Below, piece by piece: positions 63,521 through 64,000 of a stretch of DNA of 64,000 nucleotides (positions are counted from its first letter, which is position 1; each line of letters begins with the position of its first letter). The translations under genes and the position numbers were made by a program. This DNA is from Phycisphaerae bacterium. GTDB taxonomy: Bacteria > Planctomycetota > Phycisphaerae > Sedimentisphaerales > Anaerobacaceae. The notes under the pieces are model-generated. The model made no database searches. It was given only the letters and a program-made list of their open reading frames with translations, and was not told where the DNA came from. The stretch is taken from assembly GCA_017993835.1 (NCBI GenBank), contig JAGOLX010000031.1:1-64000 (forward strand), in the 5' to 3' direction.

Positions 63521-64000
63521 TCACTCCGTGCCTTCGTTGAGCCAGATGTCCAGGCGTGGCGTCTGCCAGGCGTAGGGCTTGCCGAGGACATCGTAATCGC
63601 CATCGCCGTCCAGGTCGGCGATCCTGGACTCGTGGTTAGCGATGCCTTCGGAGATCGAGACCGTCTGGAACTTGCCTGTGCCGTCGCCCAGGAGGAGCAT
63701 GTTCTTGGCGTCGGGATTGCCGTTGTTGAGGCGCATCTCGGCGACCCAGATGTCGAGGTCTCCGTCGCCATCGATGTCGAGCGAGTCGGAGCCCGCTTCG
63801 ATGTGCAGAGGCTGATCTTCGACCACGTACTTCGTCCAGCCGGGCGCCGTCCGTCGATACCAGACAAGAGCAGGGGCCTGCGTCCGCTCGGCGATCACGA
63901 AGTCGTTGACGCCGTCCTTGTCGATGTCGCACACGAGGCTTGCGGTCTGTTCCTTCCCGCCATTGGGGACTGGCAGGTCGCCGGTGGTGGAGGATAGGTG
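63521..64000 (-). CDS. FG-GAP/VCBS repeat protein, C-terminal part (5' end outside window)
   Basis: The last 159 residues of a protein that begins beyond base 64000; the frame is open to the window edge. Calcium-loop repeats of the FG-GAP type are clear: CDIDKDGVNDFVIAE, LDIDGDGDLDIWVAE, ADLDGDGDYDVLGKP, each followed by a hydrophobic strand. These form a beta-propeller in secreted or surface proteins. The final LDIWLNEGTE closes the last blade. The upstream partner domain cannot be seen. Confidence 0.85.
   Translation of the reverse strand, partial: HLSSTTGDLPVPNGGKEQTASLVCDIDKDGVNDFVIAERTQAPALVWYRRTAPGWTKYVVEDQPLHIEAGSDSLDIDGDGDLDIWVAEMRLNNGNPDAKNMLLLGDGTGKFQTVSISEGIANHESRIADLDGDGDYDVLGKPYAWQTPRLDIWLNEGTE

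Overview
The window reads as a GC-rich chromosome segment from a member of the Planctomycetota, most likely class Phycisphaerae. No rRNA or marker gene settles this. It is inferred from secreted proteins ending in single or paired dockerin-type calcium loops (GDVNGDGKVDWLD and similar), a PEP-CTERM-like tail, FG-GAP/VCBS and GLUG repeats, a pilin-like MPALxxAREQA segment with an FLDGHVE-type tail, MoxR/DUF58/VWA operons, a bifunctional AroD-AroE, and many large secreted or membrane proteins of unknown function. No tRNA, rRNA, CRISPR array, insertion sequence, prophage or plasmid function was recognised.

Layout. 1-366: 3' end of an unknown gene. 686-2455 (-): secreted transglutaminase-like protein. 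2826-3950: a short Rho-family factor behind a clear sigma-70 promoter. 4040-24529: a run of same-strand genes with mostly tiny gaps or overlaps: a membrane protein, then a coiled-coil membrane protein, a double-VWA/GATase-like membrane protein, a MoxR AAA+ ATPase, a DUF58 protein, a BatA-like VWA protein, a membrane partner, one ABC ATPase, and four paralogous fused ABC-2 permeases, the last frameshifted. The run ends in a long hairpin. This is the most system-like part of the window: a MoxR/VWA chaperone module fused into one operon with an ABC-2 exporter that has four alternative internally duplicated permeases.

24614-27211 (-): beta-helix surface protein with three tyrosine-rich C-terminal repeats. 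27795-30717: shikimate genes aroB (-) and aroDE (+), divergent. 31089-36677: secreted DUF3352-like protein with an acidic tail, argG, prepilin peptidase and an OmpA-type lipoprotein. 36674-40722 (-): comEC, alkaline phosphatase and a 68-residue barrel-sandwich-hybrid protein overlapping the phosphatase stop. 40921-43505: 2-oxoacid:ferredoxin oxidoreductase korAB. 43534-44298 (-): hisF. 44578-45852: a small zinc-ribbon protein and a convergent zinc-ribbon membrane protein.

46304-64000 is an accessory, surface-oriented stretch: a HEAT/beta-helix/dockerin protein, a radical SAM/SPASM enzyme fused to a large unknown domain, a palindromic repeat and a terminator, a CARDB repeat protein, a YfcE-type phosphoesterase, a frameshifted archaemetzincin-like protease, a GH3 beta-glucosidase lipoprotein, a PEP-CTERM-like protein, a PhnD/PQQ-propeller fusion, a GLUG/dockerin protein, a DUF89 phosphatase with a FmdB-like zinc ribbon, and the 3' end of an FG-GAP protein. 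The metabolic genes suggest amino-acid prototrophy (Arg, His, aromatics) and low-potential, ferredoxin-linked carbon metabolism. The pilD/comEC pair hints at type IV pili and DNA uptake. Promoter calls are by-eye matches to TTGACA-N17-TATAAT and none has been tested.
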